Of a DNA stretch of 64,000 bases, positions 26,992 through 35,874 are shown in pieces. The DNA is from Paenibacillus sp. 1_12 (lineage in GTDB: Bacteria; Bacillota; Bacilli; Paenibacillales; NBRC-103111). The stretch covers positions 1 to 64,000 of the forward strand of contig NZ_FOTE01000017.1 in assembly GCF_900114475.1 (NCBI RefSeq), in the 5' to 3' direction. The translations under genes were made by a program, and so were the position numbers. How positions within the stretch are numbered: position 1 is the first letter of the stretch; each line of letters begins with the position of its first letter. The notes below the pieces were generated by a model. The model ran no database searches, was not told the DNA's origin, and saw only the letters and a program-made list of their open reading frames with translations.

Positions 26992-27360
26992 TTCGTAATT
27001 ACTCCGGTATAAATTCGTATATATTGGATGCCGGAACCCTTGATATAGCCGGGTTTCGGCGGGTATATTCGTAAATTCGCCAAGTTCGTAAGTTAGAGCT
27101 ATAGATTAGTTCACAAGGGGATTTGAACCAAACCAAATCTATAAAGAAATTAAAGAAGAAATAAATCAATCTTTTGACCTTATCTCTGTATTGTATTTCC
27201 CTTTGTGATTAAAAAATTGTTTTATTCCTTAGTTCTATGATTCTAATTGTAACTGTTATGTAACGAATTTCACGAAATTACGAATTTTCTTGAAATAACC
27301 ATGAATGCCGAGGATTCTAATCTTTAGAGATTACGTAATTAATACGAACTTTTAACGAAT
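26992..27360. repeat. Iteron-like TTCGTAA region, candidate element origin
   Basis: The 7-mer TTCGTAA or its complement TTACGAA occurs exactly at 26992, 27068, 27085 and 27278, with one-base variants at 27014, 27261, 27331, 27342 and 27353. The stretch is AT-rich and directly follows the replication gene. No gene is seen in the 626 bases up to 27609. Confidence 0.5.
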
Positions 27361-27608
27361 TATCTTCTTGATTAGTCGGGGAGTACACAATTGAATGAGA
27401 TTAATTAGCTCACTAATGTTGTTGCATCTTTTTTTATACGACCTTTGTGCATTTCCCTGATCTTTATGTATTTTAAGGCGAAAAAGGCGCGCATTTATTA
27501 ATGAGTATGTTCGGGAAAAAGGAGGTTGTTCCTTTATGTAATCTTACAATATTTAAAGCGCGGTAATGAGCATTATTTCCACAATAAATAAAATGGAGTG
27601 ATTAGGTT

Positions 27609-28028
27609 ATGATTATTAACGATAATGAATTGAATTGTTTAAGGGAAGTTAATGAACGATACAATGCAAGATGGAAATTCTACGAGCAACATAGTCGAAC
27701 TATCTGCCGACAACCGAATCAGATGGAAGTGCCGTCTGAAGAGGAGTCCTTGATTATCCAACAAAATGAAGAACTCCGATTTAGGGTCATTTGCTACCTT
27801 GAGTCACTAGATGACAAAATGCTGGATTTCCTACTATGTGCCAAAGAGATCGGAAGCTACCAAAACGATTATAAGCATGAAAGTTACCAAGAACGTTTTG
27901 AAGCTTGTCAAAAGTCATTAAAGGCAGCGGGGCTTCCAAGGATAACTGTTATCACTAAATTAACTAACTTCCACCCCGATAAACCATTTGATGCTGGTAT
28001 TCGGCATCTTGGCTATAAAATTGAATAA
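27609..28028 (+). CDS. Hypothetical protein of the element
   Basis: 139 residues starting MIINDNELNCLREVNERYNA, largely helical and charged, no signal peptide or membrane helix, no family recognised. GGAGTG lies 10 bases before the ATG. Stands alone between the candidate origin and a terminator, so it has its own promoter or is read through from the replication gene. Confidence 0.6.
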   Translation: MIINDNELNCLREVNERYNARWKFYEQHSRTICRQPNQMEVPSEEESLIIQQNEELRFRVICYLESLDDKMLDFLLCAKEIGSYQNDYKHESYQERFEACQKSLKAAGLPRITVITKLTNFHPDKPFDAGIRHLGYKIE

Positions 28029-28041
28029 TACGGAATTGAAT

Positions 28042-28068
28042 TAAGGGAGCCTTAACCGGCTCCCTTTT
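28042..28068 (+). terminator. Terminator between convergent element genes
   Basis: AAGGGAGCC / GGCTCCCTT stem with a 6-base loop and a T5 tail on the plus strand. Lies between two convergent genes; the minus-strand tail is poor. Confidence 0.8.
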
Positions 28069-28908
28069 TCAAATAAAAGCTTTGTCAATCGCCTCTGCCA
28101 ATTCCTTCTGTGAAGCTTTGCTATATCGCATTGTCATGGAAATATCGCTATGCCCACAAAGGGCTGCAACTGCGCTTATATCTGTTCCAGCGGCTACTAA
28201 TCTCCGCGCAAACGAATGCCGCAAAGCTTGGGGATGCGTCCCGAGTTTTGAGAGCAAATGCTGCACGGCTCTGCTGGAAAGCCGTTGCATCCTAATGCTT
28301 GTGAATAAAGATGGTTCGGCATCATCACGAGTTGCAAGGTATTGCGTCAAGTGATAACGCACCTCACGGGAGAGTGGGATAGTGCGAGATTTATTACCTT
28401 TACCGCACCTCACTATCAGTTCACCGCTTCGTTCGTTTATGACGGCATCCTGGCGGTTTAAAGCGCAAAGCTCCGATACTCGTACACCCGATTCAAACAG
28501 TGTATAGACGATAGCTGTATCCCGCTTGCTGCCGCTTTTCTCAACCTCACGTTTGAGCCGCTTGATTTCTAGCTCCTCCAGCGACTTTGGAGCCGTTTGG
28601 CGCCTGTTTTGAGGTTTGGTACGCTTGATATTCTCCACAATATCAGGTCGCTGTGCGAAACGAGCATAGACGCTTAGACAAGCATAGATTTTATCAATTG
28701 TCGCCGCGCTCTTACCTTCTTTCTCCAAGGCTTTAATGTAAGCTTGTACATCATATCTGGTCGGCTCCGATAGCTCGCTTCCGTTTCGATCAAGCCAACG
28801 ACCAAATGCGTACATGATATGCCGATAGGTCTTGACCGTATTTTCTGCTTTCCCTAGCCCTTCCTGAGCAGCAAGAAACTCCTGAACTTCCACGACAAAT
28901 TTTCCCAC
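28069..28908 (-). CDS. Second tyrosine recombinase, XerC/D-like
   Basis: 279 residues. Core-binding domain at about 1-90 (AENTVKTYRHIMYAFGRWLD) and catalytic domain with Arg in ESGVRVSEL, Lys in GKGNKSR, QALRHSFAR (His/Arg) and the Tyr in GHSDISMTMRYSKAS. GTG at 28908 is the start, with AGGAGG 8-9 bases upstream. It is not adjacent to either att site. It may resolve dimers of the excised element or drive a second integration reaction. It is much diverged from the guaA-adjacent integrase. Confidence 0.85.
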   Translation of the reverse strand: MGKFVVEVQEFLAAQEGLGKAENTVKTYRHIMYAFGRWLDRNGSELSEPTRYDVQAYIKALEKEGKSAATIDKIYACLSVYARFAQRPDIVENIKRTKPQNRRQTAPKSLEELEIKRLKREVEKSGSKRDTAIVYTLFESGVRVSELCALNRQDAVINERSGELIVRCGKGNKSRTIPLSREVRYHLTQYLATRDDAEPSLFTSIRMQRLSSRAVQHLLSKLGTHPQALRHSFARRLVAAGTDISAVAALCGHSDISMTMRYSKASQKELAEAIDKAFI

Positions 28909-28931
28909 GTTTAACCCCTCCTAAAAAAGAA

Positions 28932-28970
28932 CTTCCACGACAAGTTAATGACTCTTTATGTCGTGGAAGC
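28932..28970 (-). terminator. Hairpin upstream of the second recombinase (terminator or attenuator)
   Basis: Minus strand: CTTCCACGACA, 15-base loop, TGTCGTGGAAG, then TTCTTTTTT, ending just before the AGGAGG of the recombinase. It can end the FtsK transcript or attenuate the recombinase. The right arm plus flank (TTGTCGTGGAAGTTC) recurs exactly inside codons 4-9 of the recombinase. Confidence 0.65.
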
Positions 28971-28990
28971 CTACTTCTCTGCAATTGACT

Positions 28991-30910
28991 TTAAAAAATA
29001 TCATTGAAGTCTCTTGGTTCCATTTGCTGGGTTGGTTCCGTCATTCGTTTTCCAAAGCCTAACTTATAACCTTCATGCGGATTTCTAAATTCAAGGAACA
29101 ACCGTCTGAAATCCATGTCATTAATAAATGGAACCTTAATCAAACTATCCATAGGTGCATCTGTTCCCCGAACTACAAATAGCCCAGCATAATCTGTTGA
29201 AGGCAATCGTTCAAAGGCAGCATTGTTCCCAAGAGCGATTTGACTTGAAGCTACTGAATCCATTCGACCAATGCAACGCAACCCGATATTGGAACGAAAA
29301 TCAGTTGAGCCAAGGCTTTCCTGACTTGGCCGCTGTGTAGCGATCAGTAGGTGGACTCCATTGCTCCTACCCTTTGCCGCGATCGTCTTAATGCAAGTCA
29401 TACCTTCATCAAGTCCTGGCCATTTCTCAGTGAACTGGGCAAATTCGTCGAAGATAACGAATATTTCAGGCAGGTTTGAGCCGGTCATTTCGTTAAAAAC
29501 GACAATATCCGGCGATACCCCCCATTCTTTTAAGAGCCTCTCACGTCGTTCAACTTCTTGTGCTGCACTCTTAATCATTTCTAAAGCAGCTTCTTTCGTT
29601 TCAGCAATCGGATACCCAACATCCTCTACAAAGCCGAAGCTTACGCCGCCCTTTAGGTCAATGAACAACGGTAAATGGCTTTGCCGCTGAAGCTGCAAGA
29701 TAATCGCATACAACACCGTTGATTTGCCAGCGCCTGTTGTTCCTGCTACAATCCCATGAGGAATTTTTCGAAAGTTCCAAGCAACTGTATTTTTGCTATT
29801 CATCCCCACAATTACACGTTCTGGTTTTTGAACAGCGGTACGTAAATCAATTGCATCACTGAAATGAATTTCTTTAGGCAGCGGCTGTTTAGCAATTTCA
29901 ATCCCGACTGTACCAATACCATCATAATCCTGATGAATAAAAAACATGGGCTTCTTTAAATAAGCTTCGACTCGGGTTAAGTTCTCTTCCCAGCGGCTAA
30001 AGGCTATCGCAGGAATATCCCAAACAAAGATTTCCGTTGAGCCTAAATCACGGTGGAGGGGAGCGCTGTATGAGCCTTCCTTCAATCGGAATACTTCATT
30101 AAAGAAACGCTCCCAGGCTTGTTTCATAGGGTAGTAGTTATTGCTTGTGGATGGAGGTTCCTGCTCCGGCTTACTTTCCCTAATCGTTGCTTTGGTGATT
30201 GGTTCATGAATGCTCTCTCGTTGCAGCCTTTGATAGCTAATTTCATTTAGAGCGGAAATAATTTGAGGTACCTTTTTCAAGTGCTTACTTTGCAGCAATA
30301 CGTTAGTTCGTTGATGAAGCTGTGACAGATTTGCGTAAAATAAATGCTCAGAGGTAGTTTGATCGGCTGTTGTAGCTTTTATAATAGAAATCAATTTGTA
30401 TCCCGCTAGGTGACTTGCAATAATGAACCACAATACTGAAAATATCACAATTGGAAACCAATCCATGGGAAATCTGAAAAGCCATTCAAGTATGATGTTT
30501 GTTATCATTGCAATGGCAATAGATGTTAGGAACCGTAGAAATCGCCGCCTAAACGTGGAAGCCTGCAACCCAAGCCGAAGTGCAAGCCTCGCATTCAGGG
30601 GCGTATAAGGCCGCTTCACCGTTTCATATCGAACGACGATACGAACCGCCTGATCAACCGTTGACTGAGGTACTTCAATTTCAAAATGTGCTTTTGTATG
30701 TAACTCGTTTAGTAATCCATAAACAGTTTGAAGATCATCCTGAGCCGACTGTAGCCACACATCAATAACCTTCTGCTGCAATCGTTCTTTATCCTCATAG
30801 ACGCTCCAAGCCAGAACCCGCTTGATACAAGGCGTTAAAATAAATAGTCTATTACGTGCTTTCATTAGAAAGTGTGCAGCTTTTACCTTTATTTTTGCTA
30901 TTGATAGCAT
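28991..30910 (-). CDS. FtsK/SpoIIIE-family DNA translocase, membrane-anchored
   Basis: 639 residues. Two membrane helices lie near residues 125-175 (FLRFLTSIAIAMITNIILEW; FPIVIFSVLWFIIASHLAGY). The ATPase domain has Walker A GTTGAGKST near 390 and Walker B IFVIFDEF near 487, then a typical LLIATQRPS. ATG 30910 has GGAGGGG 5 bases upstream. In AICEs one such protein (TraB) pumps double-stranded DNA between cells; in Gram-positive plasmids and ICEs the relative TcpA is a coupling protein. With no relaxase or secretion genes near, the first role fits better, but this is inference. Confidence 0.8.
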   Translation of the reverse strand: MLSIAKIKVKAAHFLMKARNRLFILTPCIKRVLAWSVYEDKERLQQKVIDVWLQSAQDDLQTVYGLLNELHTKAHFEIEVPQSTVDQAVRIVVRYETVKRPYTPLNARLALRLGLQASTFRRRFLRFLTSIAIAMITNIILEWLFRFPMDWFPIVIFSVLWFIIASHLAGYKLISIIKATTADQTTSEHLFYANLSQLHQRTNVLLQSKHLKKVPQIISALNEISYQRLQRESIHEPITKATIRESKPEQEPPSTSNNYYPMKQAWERFFNEVFRLKEGSYSAPLHRDLGSTEIFVWDIPAIAFSRWEENLTRVEAYLKKPMFFIHQDYDGIGTVGIEIAKQPLPKEIHFSDAIDLRTAVQKPERVIVGMNSKNTVAWNFRKIPHGIVAGTTGAGKSTVLYAIILQLQRQSHLPLFIDLKGGVSFGFVEDVGYPIAETKEAALEMIKSAAQEVERRERLLKEWGVSPDIVVFNEMTGSNLPEIFVIFDEFAQFTEKWPGLDEGMTCIKTIAAKGRSNGVHLLIATQRPSQESLGSTDFRSNIGLRCIGRMDSVASSQIALGNNAAFERLPSTDYAGLFVVRGTDAPMDSLIKVPFINDMDFRRLFLEFRNPHEGYKLGFGKRMTEPTQQMEPRDFNDIF

Positions 30911-30972
30911 GTACTCCCCTCCTGTTAATTTATAAGGGCTTACACCCATGCTCCATGCAAGCCCACCTTGCT

Positions 30973-31395
30973 TTAACGGAACAGTTTTTGAAGCAGCTTT
31001 TTGAGTGTTGGCGCATCTTTCAAATCAACAATGCTGCCATCAAATTCAAGTAAACCTTGGGAGGCAGCAACTCTCGCCAAATCGCATAAGTTGCTTTTCT
31101 CGAAATCGGATTCAATGTATTCCATAAACTCGGAGATACTCATTTTGGAGCGGTTGGAGTTTTCATTTCGTAGGAATACGAAAAGTGCAGTAGCAAACAC
31201 TGGCAATCGTACCTTTTCGACTTTCTTGGAAACTCCAGACCACCCGCTTTGAAGCAACTCCACGAAACGTTCCAAATCGTCATAGCTTTCGTGGGGCTTA
31301 GTTATCGCTGGCGAGGATGACTGTTCCTTCTTTTTCCCGCCCGCGAATAAGAACAACCACACAAGTCCTGCGAGAAACAAATAACCTGCGAACAT
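30973..31395 (-). CDS. Hypothetical membrane-anchored protein
   Basis: 140 residues: one N-terminal membrane helix (MFAGYLFLAGLVWLFLFAG), a Lys/Glu-rich linker and a soluble helical domain (DDLERFVELLQSGWSGVSKK). No family recognised. AGGAGGTTATCCT stands before the ATG. It ends 63 bases before the FtsK-like start on the same strand, so the two are probably one operon and could act together at the membrane. Confidence 0.6.
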   Translation of the reverse strand: MFAGYLFLAGLVWLFLFAGGKKKEQSSSPAITKPHESYDDLERFVELLQSGWSGVSKKVEKVRLPVFATALFVFLRNENSNRSKMSISEFMEYIESDFEKSNLCDLARVAASQGLLEFDGSIVDLKDAPTLKKLLQKLFR

Positions 31396-31701
31396 AGGAT
31401 AACCTCCTGTTTTTCATTTTTCGAATTTAGTACAGCGATAAAATAATAAGATAAGTATTTCATGCAACTCGCCTCCTTTTTCGAGTCTACTACTAGATTT
31501 CCCCACCCTTTCGCTGACCACATTAAAAGACTTCAGATATGGAAATGCCAAAAAAAATTTAGAATGGACGCAATGTTTCTTTTGCGAGAAGCCGCTGCGC
31601 AGAAGAGAGCGCATTGCAGAGTTCCACAACTACCTAATTTGGTAAACAAATTGATACGCTGTTTGCAGATGTTTAAGTTTTACGAGGATAAAAATACAAA
31701 T
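31396..31701. other. Intergenic region without a supported gene
   Basis: About 300 AT-rich bases upstream of the FtsK operon (minus strand). Short frames exist in several phases but none has a ribosome site. The promoter of the FtsK operon should be here. Confidence 0.4.
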
Positions 31702-31742
31702 AAAAAAGGATGCGTGTCACACAGCGTGACATGGCATCCTTC
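31702..31742 (-). terminator. Terminator of the SLH-protein operon
   Basis: On the minus strand AAGGATGCC with inner GTCAC/GTGAC and GCATCCTT, followed by TTTTTTATTTG. Confidence 0.8.
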
Positions 31743-31870
31743 ATGGATAAGCTAATATAAGTAAGGGGGATTTGACCCCCTACATTCTATGGTATTTACA
31801 AAAGCACTGCTCTTGTAACAGGAAGGTAATGTTTTGTATTTGTACTATATTTGCTCACTGGTTTCCGACC

Positions 31871-33472
31871 TTACGGGTTACTGATATTGTAATTTGGTGT
31901 ACCGTTATAAACTGAAAGTGCTTGGTAAGAACCTATTCTACTAGGATTGTAATTTAAATTAAAAGTTCCTGTTTCACTCAAGTAAAAATCGCCTTTCGGA
32001 ATTACTTTTGCGTCTACGAAAATGTAGGTTCCTCCAGTGGAAGGAGCCATATTTACGTAAATCGGGTTATCAAATCGATCTTGGTTCCATTTATAGGATG
32101 GGATACTCAAACGATCTTTGGTGTAGAGAATAGTATTATCAGTTTCTTGCTCAGTTAAAGCTTTATCCCAACCAGATTCCTTTTTAATGTATTCTTTGGG
32201 CACAATAGTTCCAAAATTAAAACCATTATTGACTATAATACCAAAAGGTGATCCAGAATTGCTGTGAATAGTAATCTGATTGTGGGAGTAAATGACATAT
32301 GATTTATCAGGTGCGGTTCTAGGAGTAACTGGATCGGTATTGAACTTTTTGAAGTAAAAAGGATAATCTTTAATAAAATCTCTGTGCGGATCGTTAAAGT
32401 CTTCCATATCGACAACGATAAAATCTAAACCGCGTTCTTCCCGGTTACCATCAGCAAATTCCCAATGTGCAGCGCTAAGATCAAATTTATCGATAGATTT
32501 AATATCAAAATAACGAGGCAACATTGTAAAAGCATTTGTGCCATGAAAGTATATCTCTGCTTGAGAAAGATCATATTTGGAAACTGGTAACTCTTTCTTA
32601 TTGTTGTATGATAAAATACGGTCAATAACAGCAACAGCTTCTGCACGTGTACTCGTTTTATCCAGTAATAGTTCATGTGATTCATTTCCAGACATAAGGC
32701 CCCGGCTTACTGCTATCCAAACCAACTTCTTATAACTCGCTTGTTCGTAACTTGTGTCGATCTCTTTTTCTAGCTTGACTAGAGCAAATTCAATCCAAGC
32801 TTTTACTTCTACTAACGCATAAAATTCGGCGGACGTGTGTTTGCCATTGTTTTTCGCCCTAAATTCATTCATATAGGAAACAGCTCTTTGGGGAGTACTC
32901 AGCTTATCCTCTATAGTAAAGTTATTTATGGACTCCAGGATTTGAAAACTCTCCAATAATTTCTCTTTATTTTTGTTAGTGTTCTTTTCTTTTTCAACTA
33001 CCTGAAGTATTTCTGTTTCCTTTGCGGTTTGTTGTGTTGCCCTTGCTAACGTCTGCGCTACATCTCCGCGTGTTATAAAGTTGGACCAATCTTGCTGGTA
33101 ATCTCCTTTATAAATACCGCTTTTATTAGCCGCATCCAGAATAGGAGCAAACCATGATTCGCCTTGATTTGTTAAACGCACAGGTAACTTTAATGCCTTA
33201 ACCATCATGGCCAAAAATTCTTCTTCCGTAATGGGAGCATTGGGTTTAAAAGTTCCGTCTTCATATCCATTTACATACCCAGCGGCAACAGCAGCCTCGA
33301 TTTGAGCTAAAGCCCAGTGACCAGAGATGTCAGTAAAATTCACGTTATTATGTAGTGGTTGACTTGCAGTTTTTGCATTAGTTTCACCTGCGGCACTAGT
33401 TCCGATTGGAGCTAATGCACTTAACATCGAGGCTATCATCGTTACAGCTAATACTTTTTTAAATTTGAACAT
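31871..33472 (-). CDS. Secreted protein with S-layer homology (SLH) domains
   Basis: 533 residues. A signal peptide covers about residues 1-28 (cleavage near TSAAG). Three SLH-like modules follow: FTDISGHWALAQIEAAVAAG with YEDGTFKPNAPITEEEF near 46-95, a degenerate copy near 105-150 and a third near 245-290 (LVWIAVSRGLMSG, TSTRAEAVAVIDR). They bind pyruvylated wall polymer. Residues about 300-533 form a domain I do not recognise. A Lys/Glu-rich stretch separates modules 2 and 3. It lies within the mobile element and is followed by a terminator; upstream is a second exported protein on the same strand, 18 bases away. Confidence 0.8.
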   Translation of the reverse strand: MFKFKKVLAVTMIASMLSALAPIGTSAAGETNAKTASQPLHNNVNFTDISGHWALAQIEAAVAAGYVNGYEDGTFKPNAPITEEEFLAMMVKALKLPVRLTNQGESWFAPILDAANKSGIYKGDYQQDWSNFITRGDVAQTLARATQQTAKETEILQVVEKEKNTNKNKEKLLESFQILESINNFTIEDKLSTPQRAVSYMNEFRAKNNGKHTSAEFYALVEVKAWIEFALVKLEKEIDTSYEQASYKKLVWIAVSRGLMSGNESHELLLDKTSTRAEAVAVIDRILSYNNKKELPVSKYDLSQAEIYFHGTNAFTMLPRYFDIKSIDKFDLSAAHWEFADGNREERGLDFIVVDMEDFNDPHRDFIKDYPFYFKKFNTDPVTPRTAPDKSYVIYSHNQITIHSNSGSPFGIIVNNGFNFGTIVPKEYIKKESGWDKALTEQETDNTILYTKDRLSIPSYKWNQDRFDNPIYVNMAPSTGGTYIFVDAKVIPKGDFYLSETGTFNLNYNPSRIGSYQALSVYNGTPNYNISNP

Positions 33473-33490
33473 TCTTAATACCTCCTGATA

Positions 33491-34360
33491 CTATTCAAGG
33501 TTTAGTGCTTTCAATACAACGCCGAGAGGCACAGATCTTTTATACTGATCAACAACAATTAAATCTGTTTTGGAAGTGATCTTATCATCCTTCAGATATT
33601 TAGCTGCCATATCCGGTGAATATATTGTATACATGTCAGCAACACCTGGCGAACCGTCCACGGATGTATATATCTGAATACTGAGTCGAATACCTTTGGC
33701 ATTAGAGTAATCATATTGTTTGTCAAGTGTTACACGAGCACCCTTTTGGCCATTGATCTCTAGACCAGATACAACGTCTTTTCCGTCAACCGAAGGAACC
33801 AAAATGCTTAAGTCTTTGGATTCCTTATCGTATCGAATTAGTTTAAATACCTGAGTTGCATATGCACGTTGTGTCTCATCAAGAGGTTGCCATTCAGCCC
33901 ATTTCGGAACAGGCATACTAATATCCACCGTACTTTTCCCACCACCGTTATCTGTCCACTTCACTTCAGCACCAAGACCTTCGGAAATAACACGAAGCGG
34001 AACCATTGTACGTCCGTTCTGTAAAACTGGTGCTCCCTCCAGTTCGAGAACTTTGCCATTTACTTCGGCTTTATTATCATTCATGGTAATTTTCACTTCA
34101 TGTTTTTTAGGATCACTAACTGTCATCAAAATCGGCTTATCATTCGCTGTCCATGTGATCTCAGCGCCTAATGATTCTGACACGAAGCGCAAAGGTACAT
34201 AAGTCAATTGAGATTTAGCATCAATATAGGCAGGTGATTCTTGTGTGACTACAACTTCGCTATTGACTTTGACTATTACATCGCGGCTTTCGTTTGCGGC
34301 AAAAACAGGTGTGCTTACAAATAGCAATCCCAATCCCATTCCAATTATTCTTTTTCGCAT
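33491..34360 (-). CDS. Exported protein with amine-oxidase-like stalk domains
   Basis: 289 residues with a signal peptide (MRKRIIGMGLGLLFVSTPVF, cleavage near AAN). Two copies of the copper-amine-oxidase N-terminal-like repeat follow: YVPLRFVSESLGAEITWTAN near 50-70 and MVPLRVISEGLGAEVKWTDN near 117-137. These modules are common on Paenibacillus surfaces and are not catalytic. The C-terminal half is of unknown fold. GGGAGGC precedes the ATG. Probably one transcript with the SLH protein downstream, so the two may assemble together at the surface. Confidence 0.78.
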   Translation of the reverse strand: MRKRIIGMGLGLLFVSTPVFAANESRDVIVKVNSEVVVTQESPAYIDAKSQLTYVPLRFVSESLGAEITWTANDKPILMTVSDPKKHEVKITMNDNKAEVNGKVLELEGAPVLQNGRTMVPLRVISEGLGAEVKWTDNGGGKSTVDISMPVPKWAEWQPLDETQRAYATQVFKLIRYDKESKDLSILVPSVDGKDVVSGLEINGQKGARVTLDKQYDYSNAKGIRLSIQIYTSVDGSPGVADMYTIYSPDMAAKYLKDDKITSKTDLIVVDQYKRSVPLGVVLKALNLE

Positions 34361-34484
34361 ATTTGCCTCCCTTTTCTAGCAATATAACAACTCTATACGT
34401 CATATATTACACGACATATATATATCGTTATAAAGCCTTAATTTATTCGATACCATAGGGGAAAAGCCGTTAGGAGCAATCCCC

Positions 34485-34685
34485 TTGAAATTAAGTGAAG
34501 CGAGGAATAGAAAAAACATAGTTCAAGAGGATTTTTCGCACATGATAGATGTTTCGTTAAGATACTACCAAAGATTAGAAAGCGGAAAATCAATCCCAAC
34601 CGTAAAAATTGCGTTACGAATATGTAGAATATTAGAGGTTAGTCCCTTTGATATTAATGAGTGGCAAGATGATCCCACCAATTAA
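34485..34685 (+). CDS. Small XRE-family regulator
   Basis: 66 residues, little more than one Cro/C1-type helix-turn-helix (VQEDFSHMIDVSLRYYQRLE, then SGKSIPTVKIALRICRILEV). The start is TTG with AGGAGC 8 bases before it. Divergent from the surface-protein operon; only about 120 bases lie between, so it may regulate it. Confidence 0.65.
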   Translation: MKLSEARNRKNIVQEDFSHMIDVSLRYYQRLESGKSIPTVKIALRICRILEVSPFDINEWQDDPTN

Positions 34686-34689
34686 TGTA

Positions 34690-34722
34690 AACCGTCAGGC
34701 ATTTTTTGCTGGCGGTTTTCAT
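34690..34722 (+). terminator. Terminator after the small XRE gene
   Basis: AACCGTCAG / CTGGCGGTT stem with a T-rich loop and TTTT tail, 5 bases after the stop. Confidence 0.7.
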
Positions 34723-34876
34723 TTCAGTAACCTCTAAATATCGTAACTAAGGGCTTCGTATATTTCCACGGACTTTAAGTCACATGTGATAGTAAATCGA
34801 CAAACATATACAATATCCTTCTTGATTTGCCGATATTAAACATAATGATGCTTGGTTATGTTGGAGGCCTTTGTCG

Positions 34877-35581
34877 ATGGATATTCGTACCGAATTTGGG
34901 AAGAGGGTAAGGGAATTACGCGCAAGAAGCGGTATTTCACAGGAATTTTTGGCTGACCGTGCTGGACTTGATCGAACGTATATTAGCGGAGTGGAGCGTG
35001 GGGAACGCAATGTAAGTATAATAAATATCGAGAAAATCGCCGCTGCGCTAAATGTTTCAATCGAATACATGTTCTCTAGTGAACGTTTTTCCACAAATCC
35101 CGCATACTTGAAAAAGGATTTTGAGAAGCCTTTTTCCGAACTTTTTACTCATCAGGTAGATACTGATAAGAAGTTGATTACGTTTCAGGTAAAGGGTGTT
35201 TTGAACGCGGAGAATACAGACAAATTAGCTTCAATTGTACTTGGGGCTTGCTCTATGTTTGACGAGAGGGAACTTAGTATATTTGTAGATCATAGGGAGA
35301 TGAAGGCGAGTGACGGAGAAGTAGTTGTCTACTCCCCAGAGGTTGTAGAGAGCGCCATGAGGTTTCAGGAGAGATTGAATTCATACAGTAAGCAAATTGT
35401 TGTGCTGTGTAATTCACAATTTATGGTGAATCAGTTTAACCAAACCATGCAGATCAGTGGTATATACGAGAAAACCGCTAATCTATTCGGTTCCGATAAA
35501 GATATGCTTGGTAAAGCCTATGAGCTACTGGATATTCACAGTAATGAATTAATTAAACCTTTTGAAATAAACCGCCAGTAA
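34877..35581 (+). CDS. XRE-family regulator with a C-terminal STAS-like domain
   Basis: 234 residues. The N-terminal helix-turn-helix spans about 5-62 (RARSGISQEFLADRAGLDRT, ISGVERGERN). Residues about 85-225 (KLITFQVKGVLNAENTDKLA, LSIFVDHREMKASDGEVV) alternate strands and helices in a way that suggests a STAS/SpoIIAA-like fold; this is pattern-based inference. ATG at 34877 has GGAGG 9 bases upstream; a TTG two codons earlier is too close. A hairpin overlapping the stop (AACCGCCAG/CTGACGGTT, 35573-35598) may end transcription. It could sense a signal and control surface or defence genes. Confidence 0.65.
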   Translation: MDIRTEFGKRVRELRARSGISQEFLADRAGLDRTYISGVERGERNVSIINIEKIAAALNVSIEYMFSSERFSTNPAYLKKDFEKPFSELFTHQVDTDKKLITFQVKGVLNAENTDKLASIVLGACSMFDERELSIFVDHREMKASDGEVVVYSPEVVESAMRFQERLNSYSKQIVVLCNSQFMVNQFNQTMQISGIYEKTANLFGSDKDMLGKAYELLDIHSNELIKPFEINRQ

Positions 35582-35874
35582 TCTGCTGACGGTTATTTTC
35601 TACCCAAAGCCGTTTTTTGAGATGAAAATAGTATAGGCGAAGTATTGGCATATTTCCTGCTTTTGTATAGCCTCACTATTTGCTTATTGATGGTCGAGTG
35701 AAGCTGTAGAATAGGGAGGTTATCGAATTCCGTATTTTTGGAAATTAGTCATCGTTTAAAATTATCGGGATATTATCCTATTGAATAAAAGAGGATGTCG
35801 AGTGGGCTACCTGACTATAGATGAATTCAAGATTAAGTAGGGTTAGTAGGCATGTGGTATAGGCGAAATGTAGG
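35582..35874. other. Intergenic region between convergent genes
   Basis: About 290 AT-rich bases between the regulator and the minus-strand gene at 35875. No reading frame with a ribosome site and no strong terminator for the minus-strand gene were found. Confidence 0.4.

Noticed and set aside
27501-27566. 21-codon frame, and a start-stop ATGTAA after GGAGG at 27521
   Set aside because: The frame has no good ribosome site and the start-stop has no evident role; either could be chance in AT-rich DNA.
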